From assembly GCA_965229335.1 (NCBI GenBank), contig OZ245874.1, positions 2,666,001 to 2,730,000 of the forward strand: DNA of 64,000 nucleotides. The letters are read 5' to 3'. Numbering within the stretch: position 1 is the stretch's first letter; each line of letters starts with the position of its first letter. This DNA is from JAFKFH01 sp017307375. Lineage in GTDB: Bacteria > Pseudomonadota > Alphaproteobacteria > Ferrovibrionales > Ferrovibrionaceae. The position numbers were made by a program, and so were the translations under genes. The notes beneath the pieces are model-generated. The model was not told where the DNA came from. It was given only the letters and a program-made list of their open reading frames with translations, and did not search any database. This document shows positions 54,634 through 62,954 of the stretch, in pieces.

Positions 54634-54956
54634 AGCGCGCCCCCGCCTGGCGCCTGGCCGAACTGCGCCCCCCGGGCCTCGCCTATCTGGTGCAGCCGGC
54701 CCAGCGCCTCGCCAGTTCGGCGCTGGCCGTGCTCGAGGGGCTGCAGCACGGCACCGTGCTGGCCGTCGGCCTCGGGTTCAACGAAGAGACCGGGTCGGCA
54801 ATCCATGCCGGCGACCAGGTTTTCTACGAGCCGCTGACCGGCCGGCGCATTCTGGTCGGCAGGGACGATCTGCTGATCCTCTCGGCGGACGACATCCTCC
54901 TGGTTGCCCGCGGGCCCGATGGTCGGCCCGGGGTGGAGCAACCCGAGAATGGCTGA
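54630..54956 (+). CDS. Small GroES (Cpn10)-like protein
   Basis: Protein of 108 residues. The stretch GTVLAVGLGFNEETGSA, followed by HAGDQVFYEPLTGRRILVGR and then DDLLILSADDILLVA, matches the chaperonin-10 pattern GEVLAVG...VKVGDKVL...GEEYLILREDDILAV. The N-terminal strand also fits (RPPGLAYLVQP). The mobile-loop segment that GroES uses to contact GroEL (GGIVL type) is missing or replaced by LASSALAVLEGLQ. It may be a repurposed Cpn10 fold serving the glycan export machine. It overlaps both neighbours, so it is a true gene of this operon. No groEL is nearby. Confidence 0.7.
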   Translation: MKRAPAWRLAELRPPGLAYLVQPAQRLASSALAVLEGLQHGTVLAVGLGFNEETGSAIHAGDQVFYEPLTGRRILVGRDDLLILSADDILLVARGPDGRPGVEQPENG

Positions 54957-55743
54957 TGGCTGGCGCCTGTTCTGGCGCACGGTGGGGGTCTTCGCCTATC
55001 GCGATCTGACGATCCAGTACCGGACGCTCTATCGCGGCCTCGCCTGGTTCCTGGTTCAGCAGGCCCTCTATGTCGGGCTGTTCGCGGTTTTCCTGGAAGG
55101 TATTTTCGGCCGCGGCCGGACCGCGGAGGCCGGTGCCGCTCCCTATTGGCTTTATGTCTATTCCGGCATCGTCATCTGGCAGTTCTTCGCCAAGGCGATA
55201 TCGCGCGCGATGACCTCGCTGACCGATCAGCGGGCGATCCTGTCGCGGGTCAGGGTCAGCGTGCCGGCGATTCCCGTCGCGGCGGTCGCGGCCTGCACGG
55301 TCGAACTGGCGGTCTCGCTGGTCATGCTGGCGATCGCGCTGGCGGCGACCGGTGCCGACCAGATCGACGCGGCCCGGATCTTCACCGGGATCCTGGCGTT
55401 GCTGCTGTTCTGCATATGCACTGCCGCGATCGGCATGTTGCTTGCCGTCGCCAATGTGTGGATCGAGGAACTGCGGCACGTCTTTCCCGTACTGCTTCAG
55501 CTCTGGTTCTTCCTGACGCCGGTGGTCTACTTCCCCGATGCCGCGCCGGAAGCGCTGCGGTGGGTGTTCAAGATCAATCCGGTCAGCGAATTCCTCGAGG
55601 TTTTCCGAAGCATCGCCCTGTCTTCAAGCCAGATCGATGGAAAGTTCGGGCTGTTTGCCCTGTGCGGCGCTGCCTATGTCGTTGTTTCAGCTGGTATTTC
55701 TTATCTCGCCTTTCGGGAGGCATCCCTGTCGGACCGACTGTAG
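54949..55743 (+). CDS. ABC-2 type polysaccharide export permease (Wzm/KpsM-like)
   Basis: Inner-membrane permease of 264 residues with six predicted helices. The phrases YRDLTIQYRTLYRGLAWFLV and LLQLWFFLTPVVYFPDAAPE, then INPVSEFLEVFRS, are typical of O-antigen/capsule exporters. It needs a separate ATPase subunit (Wzt/KpsT), but no such gene is adjacent; the only other ATPase in the cluster (59234) has its own membrane domain. ATG 54949 overlaps the GroES-like gene by 8 nt (ATGGCTGA). Confidence 0.9.
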   Translation: MADGWRLFWRTVGVFAYRDLTIQYRTLYRGLAWFLVQQALYVGLFAVFLEGIFGRGRTAEAGAAPYWLYVYSGIVIWQFFAKAISRAMTSLTDQRAILSRVRVSVPAIPVAAVAACTVELAVSLVMLAIALAATGADQIDAARIFTGILALLLFCICTAAIGMLLAVANVWIEELRHVFPVLLQLWFFLTPVVYFPDAAPEALRWVFKINPVSEFLEVFRSIALSSSQIDGKFGLFALCGAAYVVVSAGISYLAFREASLSDRL

Positions 55744-55966
55744 GGGGGGCACCGGGCGCTCGGCTGGTTTTTCCTGCGACAAATGACGATTTCTCTCCGC
55801 GCTCGCCTATCCGAACCTTGGGCATGGCCCATTCGCAACGCTGATCGCGCCTGCCCGGACCCTGCCGGGCGCCCGCGATTTTCGCGACTCTCGCCAAGGC
55901 CTCTCGCGACGCGGCCCGGTAGCGGCTATAAAGTTGACACAGAATAAATGGGGGCGCTTACCGGCC
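55744..55966. promoter_or_regulatory. Gap that may hold a secondary promoter
   Basis: Nothing coding is recognised in these 223 nt. A locally A/T-rich stretch at about 55925-55950 (CTATAAAGTTGACACAG, then AATAAAT) could hold a promoter for the following genes, but no clean -35/-10 pair with correct spacing was found. Confidence 0.3.
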
Positions 55967-56938
55967 ATGTCATCGCCACGCCGCATCAATCCAATCGCCG
56001 CGGAAGTTCAGTTCATCCCGTTGCAGGCGGGATTCTACCTGGCAACCTTGCGCTCGACGGCGCGGGCACCGCAGGCTATCGGCCATTTCACCGTGCCGAG
56101 CGCCCAGATCGCCGGGTTGCATCCGCCGGCCGGCAAGGGCGAGCCGATCGAGATCATGAGTGGCGGTGGCAGGGAAGGCTGGTTGCAGCAGAGGGGCGAC
56201 CAAGTCGTGTTCCGCGTGCCGCCCAGCGGTGGACAGATCCTGATCACCACCTACCGGGCTCAGGGCGCGGCGCAAAGCAATCTCGACATCGCGATCCTGC
56301 CGCTTACCGCGCTGATCGAGCAATCGGCCGCCGGTGTCGGGCCTCAGCCACAGACGCCGGGTCCGCAGACTGCCCGCCCGATGCCGCAGCGTGCCGCGGC
56401 ACCCCGGGCCATCGAATCGCAGCCGGTGTCCGGCGTGCTCGAACTCCTCGCCCATAATGCGATGCTGGGCGACCGGCGCGGCGCGACCGATGTCTGGGTC
56501 GGCGACACGCAGGCGCGCCAGCAGATGGAAGGCTTCGCCGTCACAGCCGTCGACCCGCGCTTTCCCGCCGATGGGCTGACCTATCGTGCCGGATTCGCCA
56601 ATCGGCGTGAAACCCGCTGGATGCCTTTGGGCAGCTATTGCGGCACCCGGGGGCAGGGGCTCGGCATGGTCGGCATCGCGCTGAAGCTGAGCCCCGCACT
56701 CCAGCAGCGCGGGCTCGACGTCGAATATGCCGTGGTCGGCCGCCGCTGCGGCGCGGTGCCGCCGGTGCGCAACGGCGCCACTTGCCGGGTACCCGACGGC
56801 GATGTCATCGTCTGCATCAAGGTCCGGCTGATCCGCCGTACCGCTGCCGCCGCCAGTCCCGGCGCACCCCGCCAGGCGCCGCAACCGCCCCAGGGCGGGC
56901 CGGCGCAACGCCCGTCCGATCTCGGCGCGTGGCTGTGA
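55967..56938 (+). CDS. Unknown protein with two beta-rich halves
   Basis: Protein of 323 residues that I do not recognise. Residues 1 to about 125 are beta-rich (VQFIPLQAGFYLATL; GGQILITTYR). A Pro/Gln/Ala linker follows (about 135-165). The second half (LELLAHNAMLGDRRGATDVW; RWMPLGSYCGTRGQGLGMVG) faintly resembles carbohydrate-binding or clostridial hydrophobic-W-like repeats. The C-terminus is low-complexity. ATG 55967 is preferred over TTG 55934 because the latter lies in a promoter-like stretch. It overlaps the next gene by GTGA. A glycan-binding or structural role at the surface is possible. Confidence 0.6.
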   Translation: MSSPRRINPIAAEVQFIPLQAGFYLATLRSTARAPQAIGHFTVPSAQIAGLHPPAGKGEPIEIMSGGGREGWLQQRGDQVVFRVPPSGGQILITTYRAQGAAQSNLDIAILPLTALIEQSAAGVGPQPQTPGPQTARPMPQRAAAPRAIESQPVSGVLELLAHNAMLGDRRGATDVWVGDTQARQQMEGFAVTAVDPRFPADGLTYRAGFANRRETRWMPLGSYCGTRGQGLGMVGIALKLSPALQQRGLDVEYAVVGRRCGAVPPVRNGATCRVPDGDVIVCIKVRLIRRTAAAASPGAPRQAPQPPQGGPAQRPSDLGAWL

Positions 56939-59241
56939 CCGCCGCGGCCCGGGCGCTGGCCCCGGCGCCCGACGTCATCACCTGGTATCGCGGACGGCGC
57001 GTCCCGGCATCCTGCTCGGTCTGCGGCGCCTCGGTCGATGCCGAACTGGTGCTGGCGGTCAACGATGCCGCGCCGCCGCACGCCTTGCGCCAGCTTCACC
57101 GCTGCCCCGATTGCGACAGCCTGTTCATGCTGCCGCGCGACCGCGTCGCTTACGAGAATGCGACCGAGGCCGGCTTTTCGGTCAAGTTCTACGTCGAGAA
57201 GGGGGCCGGCATCGACGTGATGCTGGCGCCGCTGGCGCGCGTGCCGTTCTCGGCGGCCACCCGCTATCTCGAGATCGGTTGCAGCTTCGGCTTTTCGCTC
57301 GATTTCCTGCGCTGGCGCCATGGCCTGGCCGGCATCGGCGTCGATCCGTCGCCGCTCGCGGCCGCGGGGCGCGCGGCGCTGGGCCTGGATGTGCGCTCGG
57401 GCTATTTCGACGAGGCGCTGGCCGCCCGGCTGGGCCCGCAGGATGTCATCTACTGCTCGGAACTGATCGAGCATGTCGACGATCCAGCCGCCTTCCTGCG
57501 GGTCGCCGCCGCCGGGCTTGCCCCTGACGGCATGCTGGTCCTGACCACACCGTCGGTCGAGGCCGTGGCCGAGGGCAATACGCCGACGACCGTGCTGGCG
57601 GCGCTGAGCCCGGGGGCTCATCTCGCCGTCTTCTCGCGCGACGGGCTCGGCCGCCTGCTGGACCAGGCCGGGCTGCATCATCACGTCATCGAGCAGGGGC
57701 CGGAAACCACGATCGTCTGGGCCAAGGCCGGCGCACCCCCGGCCCTCGTCGCCGCACCCGACGATCTCGCCGCCGCGCTGGGCGCCTATTTCGAAGATCG
57801 GCTCGGCCGCTGCGCCGACGATCCGGCCCTGGCCTCCGGCTTCATCTACCGCGCCTTCAAGCAATGGATGATCACGGGGGCCACCGACCGCGCCGCCGCG
57901 CTGCTGCCGCGCCTGCGCGACCATTTTCGCGACGGCTATGCCATCGATCTCGATGCGCCCGAGACCTGGCCCGCGCCGGACGGCCGCGACGTGCGTGCCT
58001 TCATCGATCGGGCGCCGCTCAACCTGCCTGTCGTCGCCAATCACCTGGGCGTCTGGCTGCTCAATCACGCTCGCGACCCGCATGCGGCGGCTCGCATGCT
58101 TGTCGCGGCCAGCAGCCATGCCCGTCGCTATCACGACATCCTGGCGCGCGAGCACATCGCCGACGGCGAACTGAATGCCACCGCCGGCGATGCTGCCCGC
58201 GCGGCGCTCATCGCCATGTGCCAGATTCCGCCGGCGCCGGATGCCTCCGGCTGGATCCGGGCGGCTGTCGCGGATATCGCCGGCGAGCTCGGCGACGATC
58301 CGGATCTTGCCGTCCGGGGGCGGCTGGCGTCGCTTGCGCTGGCCCATGGCGGCGACGAGGCAGCGTTGCGCGACTTCGCTGACATGGCCGCCCTGCGTAT
58401 CGCCGCCGGCGACGCCGAGGCTGCGGCCATCGCCGTCGACCTGCTGGCATCGGTTCCGCACGAGCGGGTCCCGGCCATCGCCGCGTCGTTCGATGCGGCG
58501 GCCGCCGGCAACCCCGATACGATCATCCGGTCCGGGCGGCTGCCCGCCTATGTCCGTTTCCTGACCGGCCTCGGTATTCATCGCTGCAATGCCGGCGACC
58601 CGGTGGCGACCCGCCAGACCGTGATGCGCGCGCTTGCCTGGCATGCGCTTCTGGATGGCCGCGAGGCGCCGGCGGCACCGCGGCCCCCGCCGGTCTCCGC
58701 GGTCGCCCCCGCGCTGCAGGCGGGACTGGTCGATCTGCTGGTGGCGTTGGCGCGCCAGCAATTGGGCCTGGGCGGCGATATGGAGGAGGCCGGGGCGATC
58801 CTCGCCGCCTGCGCGGCCCTGCACCCTGATTGCGCCGACCTGCTGGCGCTGCAGCGGCAATTGATGATCAATGCCTGGCTCGCCCGTTTCGCCGAGGCGC
58901 CGCTGGCCGCCGCGGGCGCGCTGACTGCCCAGGGCAACGCCGGGCCGTCCGCACCGGTGGTCGAGGCCGTGTTTCGCCAGGCGGTCTTTACCGGCCAGTA
59001 CGAGGCCGCCGCGCTGCTGGCTCCGCTGATCGAGCCGGCGATTGCCGCGCCGCCCGGAGAAGACGAGGCCGGGCGCCTGCCGTTGCTGGTCGCCTGGGCC
59101 TATCACCTGCTGAATGGCCGGCGCGACTATCCCGCGGCGCATGAGCTGCTGGCGCGCATCGAGTCCGCCGGTGGGCTTGGCGACTGGGCCGGACCGGTGT
59201 CGGCCGCGCTCGCTATCACCAGGGCGAACGGCCGTGGCTGA
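56935..59241 (+). CDS. Zinc-ribbon SAM methyltransferase with long helical-repeat C-terminus
   Basis: Protein of 768 residues. The N-terminal third is a paralogue of the 43904 gene product: zinc ribbon (CSVCG, CPDCDSLF), FSVKFYVEKGA, SAM motif YLEIGCSFGFSLDF and YCSELIEHVDDP. The remaining 450 residues are Ala-rich helices that look like TPR-type repeats, possibly a scaffold for the glycan enzymes. GTG 56935 overlaps the preceding stop (GTGA); GTG 56929 is a second choice. It overlaps the ABC exporter gene by 8 nt (GTGGCTGA). Confidence 0.82.
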   Translation: MTAAARALAPAPDVITWYRGRRVPASCSVCGASVDAELVLAVNDAAPPHALRQLHRCPDCDSLFMLPRDRVAYENATEAGFSVKFYVEKGAGIDVMLAPLARVPFSAATRYLEIGCSFGFSLDFLRWRHGLAGIGVDPSPLAAAGRAALGLDVRSGYFDEALAARLGPQDVIYCSELIEHVDDPAAFLRVAAAGLAPDGMLVLTTPSVEAVAEGNTPTTVLAALSPGAHLAVFSRDGLGRLLDQAGLHHHVIEQGPETTIVWAKAGAPPALVAAPDDLAAALGAYFEDRLGRCADDPALASGFIYRAFKQWMITGATDRAAALLPRLRDHFRDGYAIDLDAPETWPAPDGRDVRAFIDRAPLNLPVVANHLGVWLLNHARDPHAAARMLVAASSHARRYHDILAREHIADGELNATAGDAARAALIAMCQIPPAPDASGWIRAAVADIAGELGDDPDLAVRGRLASLALAHGGDEAALRDFADMAALRIAAGDAEAAAIAVDLLASVPHERVPAIAASFDAAAAGNPDTIIRSGRLPAYVRFLTGLGIHRCNAGDPVATRQTVMRALAWHALLDGREAPAAPRPPPVSAVAPALQAGLVDLLVALARQQLGLGGDMEEAGAILAACAALHPDCADLLALQRQLMINAWLARFAEAPLAAAGALTAQGNAGPSAPVVEAVFRQAVFTGQYEAAALLAPLIEPAIAAPPGEDEAGRLPLLVAWAYHLLNGRRDYPAAHELLARIESAGGLGDWAGPVSAALAITRANGRG

Positions 59242-60952
59242 GGCCTCGCCGATCCGGGCGGCGATCCGATCATGCCGCGGCGCCTTCTGGGCGGCGGGGC
59301 TGTTCAGCGCCGGGATCAACCTGCTGCAGCTGGGCCCGGTCATCTACATGATCCAGGTCGGCGATCGCGTCCTGGCCAGTGGCAGCGTGGTCACGCTTGC
59401 CGTACTGACGCTCTTGCTGGCCGTGGCCCTGATCACCCTGGCCGTGCTCGACGAAATCCGCTCGATCGTGATGACCAGGATCGGCGAGCATGTCGACCGC
59501 CTGCTGGCCGGGCGGGTGCTGGACGCCGCCATCGCGGCCACGGCTGAAAAGCCGGAATATCGCAATGGCGGGCCGTTGCATGATCTCGACGGCGTTCGCG
59601 GCTTCGCCAGCAATACCGGGGCGCGTGCCTTCTTCGATGCCCCCTGGATCGTCATCTATATTGCAATGGCCTTCGCCATCCACGTCTATGTCGGGGCGCT
59701 GGCCGTGGTGGCTGCGTTGCTGGTCACCGGGGTGTCGATCGTCCGCCGGGCGGTCCAGAACAAGCAGGTCGCCAATGCCAGCGGGTCGGGGTTCCGCTCG
59801 ATGGTCGCGGCGATGGGCCTGCTGCGCAATGCCGAGGTGATCCAGGCGACCGGCATGCAGGCGGCGGTCATTTCCCGCTGGCGCGCGCGACGTGACGAGG
59901 CACTGGCCGAGCAGGGAGCGGTGCGGATCTCCGAGATCACGCTGCTGACCTTCAGCGAGTTCATGCGTTCGTTCCTTTCCTCGATCGGGCTGGCGGTCGG
60001 GGCGCTGCTGGTGATCGGAGGCGAGATCACCTATGGCGGCATGTTTGCCACGATGATCCTGTTCCGCATGCTGCTGTCTCCGACCGACAGGCTGATCACC
60101 GGCTGGCAGAGCTTCGCCGTGGCGCGCGGCGCCCTGGAGCGGCTAGATCAACTGCTGACAGGCGACTCCGAGCGCGACCGCAACAGCATCGTGACCACGG
60201 CAGCCCCGCAGGGGCGGCTATCCGTCGAGCATGTCTCATACACCCGTAGCGCCCGCCAGCGTCCGATCCTGCGTGATGTCAGCTTTGCGGTGCAGCCCGG
60301 TGAACTCCTGGTCGTGGTCGGCCCCAGTGCCTCGGGCAAGACGACGCTGGCCCGGCTTTTGCTGGGTGTGATCAAGCCGAGCCTTGGCGCCGTGCGGCTG
60401 GACGGCCTCGACGTCTTCCGCTGGAACCGGGATGATTTCGGCCACCATGTCGGCTATCTGCCGCAGTCGGTCTCGCTGCTGCCGGGAACGGTACGCGACA
60501 ACATTGCCCGGTTCCGCGAGGCCAGCAACGAGGACGTGATCGCCGCCGCCGAGATGGTGGGCATTCACGAAACCATCGCCCGCTTGCCCAAGGCCTATGA
60601 CACCGAGTTGGACGATACCGCGTCGCAGCTGTCGGGAGGCCAGCGCCAGCTGATCGGACTGGCCCGCGCGGTTTTCGGCGAACCCAAGCTGGTGGTCCTG
60701 GACGAGCCGAATTCCAATCTCGATTCATTCGGCGAGGCGGCATTGCTCAACGCCGTGCGGGGCTTGCGTGCCGCCGGCTGCACCGTGGTGCTGATCACCC
60801 ACAAGCGCGCGCTGATGGACATGGCCGATCGCGTTCTGGCGCTGCGCGATGGCGGGGTTCAGTTCTTCGGTACCATCGACCAGGCCCGGGCCGCGTCGGC
60901 CCGGCCGGCCGGGCCGGAAGCGATCGGCCCGGCCGAGGTACAGGCGTCATGA
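59234..60952 (+). CDS. Type I secretion ABC transporter (PrtD/HlyB-like, no C39 domain)
   Basis: Inner-membrane exporter of 572 residues. The membrane domain spans about 20-300. The ATPase domain carries Walker A GPSASGKTT (about residue 359), the signature LSGGQRQLIGLARA, Walker B LVVLDEPNSNLD and the H-loop ITHK; the phrase EPNSNLD is typical of PrtD-like transporters. No N-terminal peptidase domain exists, as expected for RTX substrates with an uncleaved C-terminal signal. GTG 59234 overlaps the methyltransferase gene and the 3' end overlaps the HlyD-like gene. Confidence 0.93.
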   Translation: MAEASPIRAAIRSCRGAFWAAGLFSAGINLLQLGPVIYMIQVGDRVLASGSVVTLAVLTLLLAVALITLAVLDEIRSIVMTRIGEHVDRLLAGRVLDAAIAATAEKPEYRNGGPLHDLDGVRGFASNTGARAFFDAPWIVIYIAMAFAIHVYVGALAVVAALLVTGVSIVRRAVQNKQVANASGSGFRSMVAAMGLLRNAEVIQATGMQAAVISRWRARRDEALAEQGAVRISEITLLTFSEFMRSFLSSIGLAVGALLVIGGEITYGGMFATMILFRMLLSPTDRLITGWQSFAVARGALERLDQLLTGDSERDRNSIVTTAAPQGRLSVEHVSYTRSARQRPILRDVSFAVQPGELLVVVGPSASGKTTLARLLLGVIKPSLGAVRLDGLDVFRWNRDDFGHHVGYLPQSVSLLPGTVRDNIARFREASNEDVIAAAEMVGIHETIARLPKAYDTELDDTASQLSGGQRQLIGLARAVFGEPKLVVLDEPNSNLDSFGEAALLNAVRGLRAAGCTVVLITHKRALMDMADRVLALRDGGVQFFGTIDQARAASARPAGPEAIGPAEVQAS

Positions 60953-62286
60953 GCCAGGAACTGCTGCCCTATCAAAGTCACCATCCGCCCAGCATCCTGG
61001 GCAACAGCGGCACGCGCCGAGCGATACTGGCCGGGGTGACTATCCTGGTGCTGTTCTTCGGTGTGCTCGTCGGCTGGGCGGCGCTGGCGCCGCTGAATTC
61101 TGCGGTGGTCAGCGTCGGGGTGATCAAGGTCGAGGGCAACCGCCAGGCGGTGCAGCATCTCGATGGCGGCATCGTCGCGGCCATCCTGGTCAAGGAAGGC
61201 GAGAAGGTACGCGCCGGCCAGACGCTGGTGCGCCTGGACGATGTCGGGCCGAGGGCGAATGTCGATTCGCTGCAGGCCCAGTTCGACTCGCTGCAGGCAC
61301 TCGAATCGAGGCTGCTGGCCGAGCAGAAGGACCTGGACGAGGTCGTCTTTCCGGCGTCGCTGCAGGCCCGTGCCGCCGCCGAACCGATCGTCGCCCAGTA
61401 CCTGCAATCCCAGCGCGACCAGTTTGCCGCCCGTCGGCGGTCGATCAGCGGCTTGCGCGATATCCAGCGGCAGCGCATCGAGCAGCTGAAGGAACAGATC
61501 ATCGGCGCGCGCGGCCAGATCGCGGCGACCGACCGGCAACTCGCCCTGGCCGGCGAGCAGGCCAGGGACGTGAAATCGCTTTACGACGAAGGTTATGCGA
61601 CCAAGAGCCGCCTGCTGGATCTCCAGCGCTCGGTCGCAGCTCTCCAGGGTACCGCGGCGGATCTGCGGGCCACGGTTGCCCGGCTCAGCCAGCAGATCGG
61701 CGAGACCGAGATCCAGTTGGGCCAGCTCGAACGTGACCGGCAGAGCGAAGTCGCCGAATCGCTGCGCGACGTCACCGCGCGGCTGTTCGATCTGGGGCCG
61801 CGGCTGCATGCCGCCAAGGATGTGCTGGCCCGTGTCGCGCTCGTCGCACCGATGGGCGGCTATGTCGTCGGGATGAAGATCTTTACCGTCGGCGGCGTCA
61901 TCAATCGTGGCGACGTGGTGCTCGAGATCGTGCCGGTCGACAGCCCGCTGGTCGCGGAAACCCGGGTGTCGCCCGATGCCGTCGAGGAGATCCGGCCGGG
62001 CATGACGACCGAGGTCCGGCTGACGGCGTTCAAGCAGTCGGCGATGCCCAAGGTCAGCGGCGAGGTGCTCAAGGTCTCCGCCGACCGGCTGAACGATCCG
62101 CGCACGAACCAGGATTATTTCTCGATCACGTCGTCGCTCGATGCGGCCGAACTGGCGGCGGCGGGTGTGGCGCTGGCACCGGGCATGAACGTGGACGTCA
62201 TCATCCCGCTGCGCGCGCGTACCGCGCTGGCCTACATGATGAGCCCGCTGACCCGTGCCTGGGATCGGGCGCTGCGCGAGAAATGA
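60949..62286 (+). CDS. Type I secretion membrane-fusion protein (HlyD/PrtE family)
   Basis: Periplasmic adaptor of 445 residues. A single N-terminal membrane helix lies at about residues 24-45 (ILAGVTILVLFFGVLVGWAA). The split lipoyl domain is at QHLDGGIVAAILVKEGEKV and VALVAPMGGYVVG, with a coiled-coil hairpin of about 190 residues between. The C-terminal beta-barrel ends MSPLTRAWDRALREK, typical of HlyD/PrtE. It links the ABC protein to the TolC-like channel encoded at 45462. ATGA overlaps tie it to both neighbours. Confidence 0.94.
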   Translation: MSQELLPYQSHHPPSILGNSGTRRAILAGVTILVLFFGVLVGWAALAPLNSAVVSVGVIKVEGNRQAVQHLDGGIVAAILVKEGEKVRAGQTLVRLDDVGPRANVDSLQAQFDSLQALESRLLAEQKDLDEVVFPASLQARAAAEPIVAQYLQSQRDQFAARRRSISGLRDIQRQRIEQLKEQIIGARGQIAATDRQLALAGEQARDVKSLYDEGYATKSRLLDLQRSVAALQGTAADLRATVARLSQQIGETEIQLGQLERDRQSEVAESLRDVTARLFDLGPRLHAAKDVLARVALVAPMGGYVVGMKIFTVGGVINRGDVVLEIVPVDSPLVAETRVSPDAVEEIRPGMTTEVRLTAFKQSAMPKVSGEVLKVSADRLNDPRTNQDYFSITSSLDAAELAAAGVALAPGMNVDVIIPLRARTALAYMMSPLTRAWDRALREK

Positions 62287-62954
62287 TCGTCCGCGACATC
62301 GTCGTGATCTCCCAGCAATTGCCGCCCGGCGCGGCGGCGCGGGCCGAGGCCGCGACCGGGGCCAGCGTCGAGATGGTCGCCGACCTTGCCGGCCTCGAGG
62401 CCGCTCTGGCCCGGCCCCGGCCCCGTGCCTGCCGGGTCCTGTCGGTCCTGAACCGGATCGTGCTGCCGGCACGGCTGCTCGATGCGCTGGACGAACCGGC
62501 CTACAATATCCATCCCGGCCCGCCCGAATTTCCGGGTATCGCGCCGGAAGCATTCGCCCTCTATGCCGGGGCGACCAGCTTCGGCGTCACCGCCCATCGC
62601 ATGACCCCGCGGGTCGATGACGGGCCGATCGTCGCCGTGCTGCGCTTTCCGATCCCACCCGGTCTCGGCCGCATGGCGCTGGCACAGGCCGCCGGCCGCG
62701 CGGTCTGGCAGATGTTTGGACAGATCGTGCCGCGCCTGGCCGGCCGGCCGGCGCCGCTCGGCGCACTGGCCGAACGCTGGGGGGGCCGGCGCGCAACGTC
62801 GGCCGACTATGCCCGGGCCTGCGCCCTGTCGCCCGACATGACGGCCGAGGAGGTCGCGCGGCGCATACGCGCCTTTGGCGACGGATCGCCCGGGCAGTTC
62901 CATATCGACCTGCATGGCCGGCGTTTCTTTCACACCGCGGTTGGGGAGGCCTGA
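62283..62954 (+). CDS. Formyltransferase-family protein
   Basis: Protein of 223 residues with the formyltransferase core: YNIHPGPPEFPGIAPEAF (the Asn-x-His catalytic pair in NIHPGPP) and FGVTAHRMTPRVDDGPIV with the Asp required for formyl transfer. The first 60 residues are shorter than in methionyl-tRNA formyltransferases. In a glycan cluster, N-formylation of an amino sugar on the exported polymer is the likely job; the amino-sugar genes are not in view. The 1-nt overlap with the next gene (TGATG) indicates coupling. Confidence 0.8.
   Translation: MIVRDIVVISQQLPPGAAARAEAATGASVEMVADLAGLEAALARPRPRACRVLSVLNRIVLPARLLDALDEPAYNIHPGPPEFPGIAPEAFALYAGATSFGVTAHRMTPRVDDGPIVAVLRFPIPPGLGRMALAQAAGRAVWQMFGQIVPRLAGRPAPLGALAERWGGRRATSADYARACALSPDMTAEEVARRIRAFGDGSPGQFHIDLHGRRFFHTAVGEA

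Noticed and set aside
55934..55966. TTG 55934 as the start of the unknown protein at 55967
   Set aside because: It lies within TTGACA in an A/T-rich promoter-like stretch without a ribosome site; ATG 55967 is the simpler start.
56635..59343. 902-codon - strand open frame opposite the second zinc-ribbon methyltransferase
   Set aside because: Same antisense G+C effect; the + strand carries SAM-binding and zinc-ribbon motifs.
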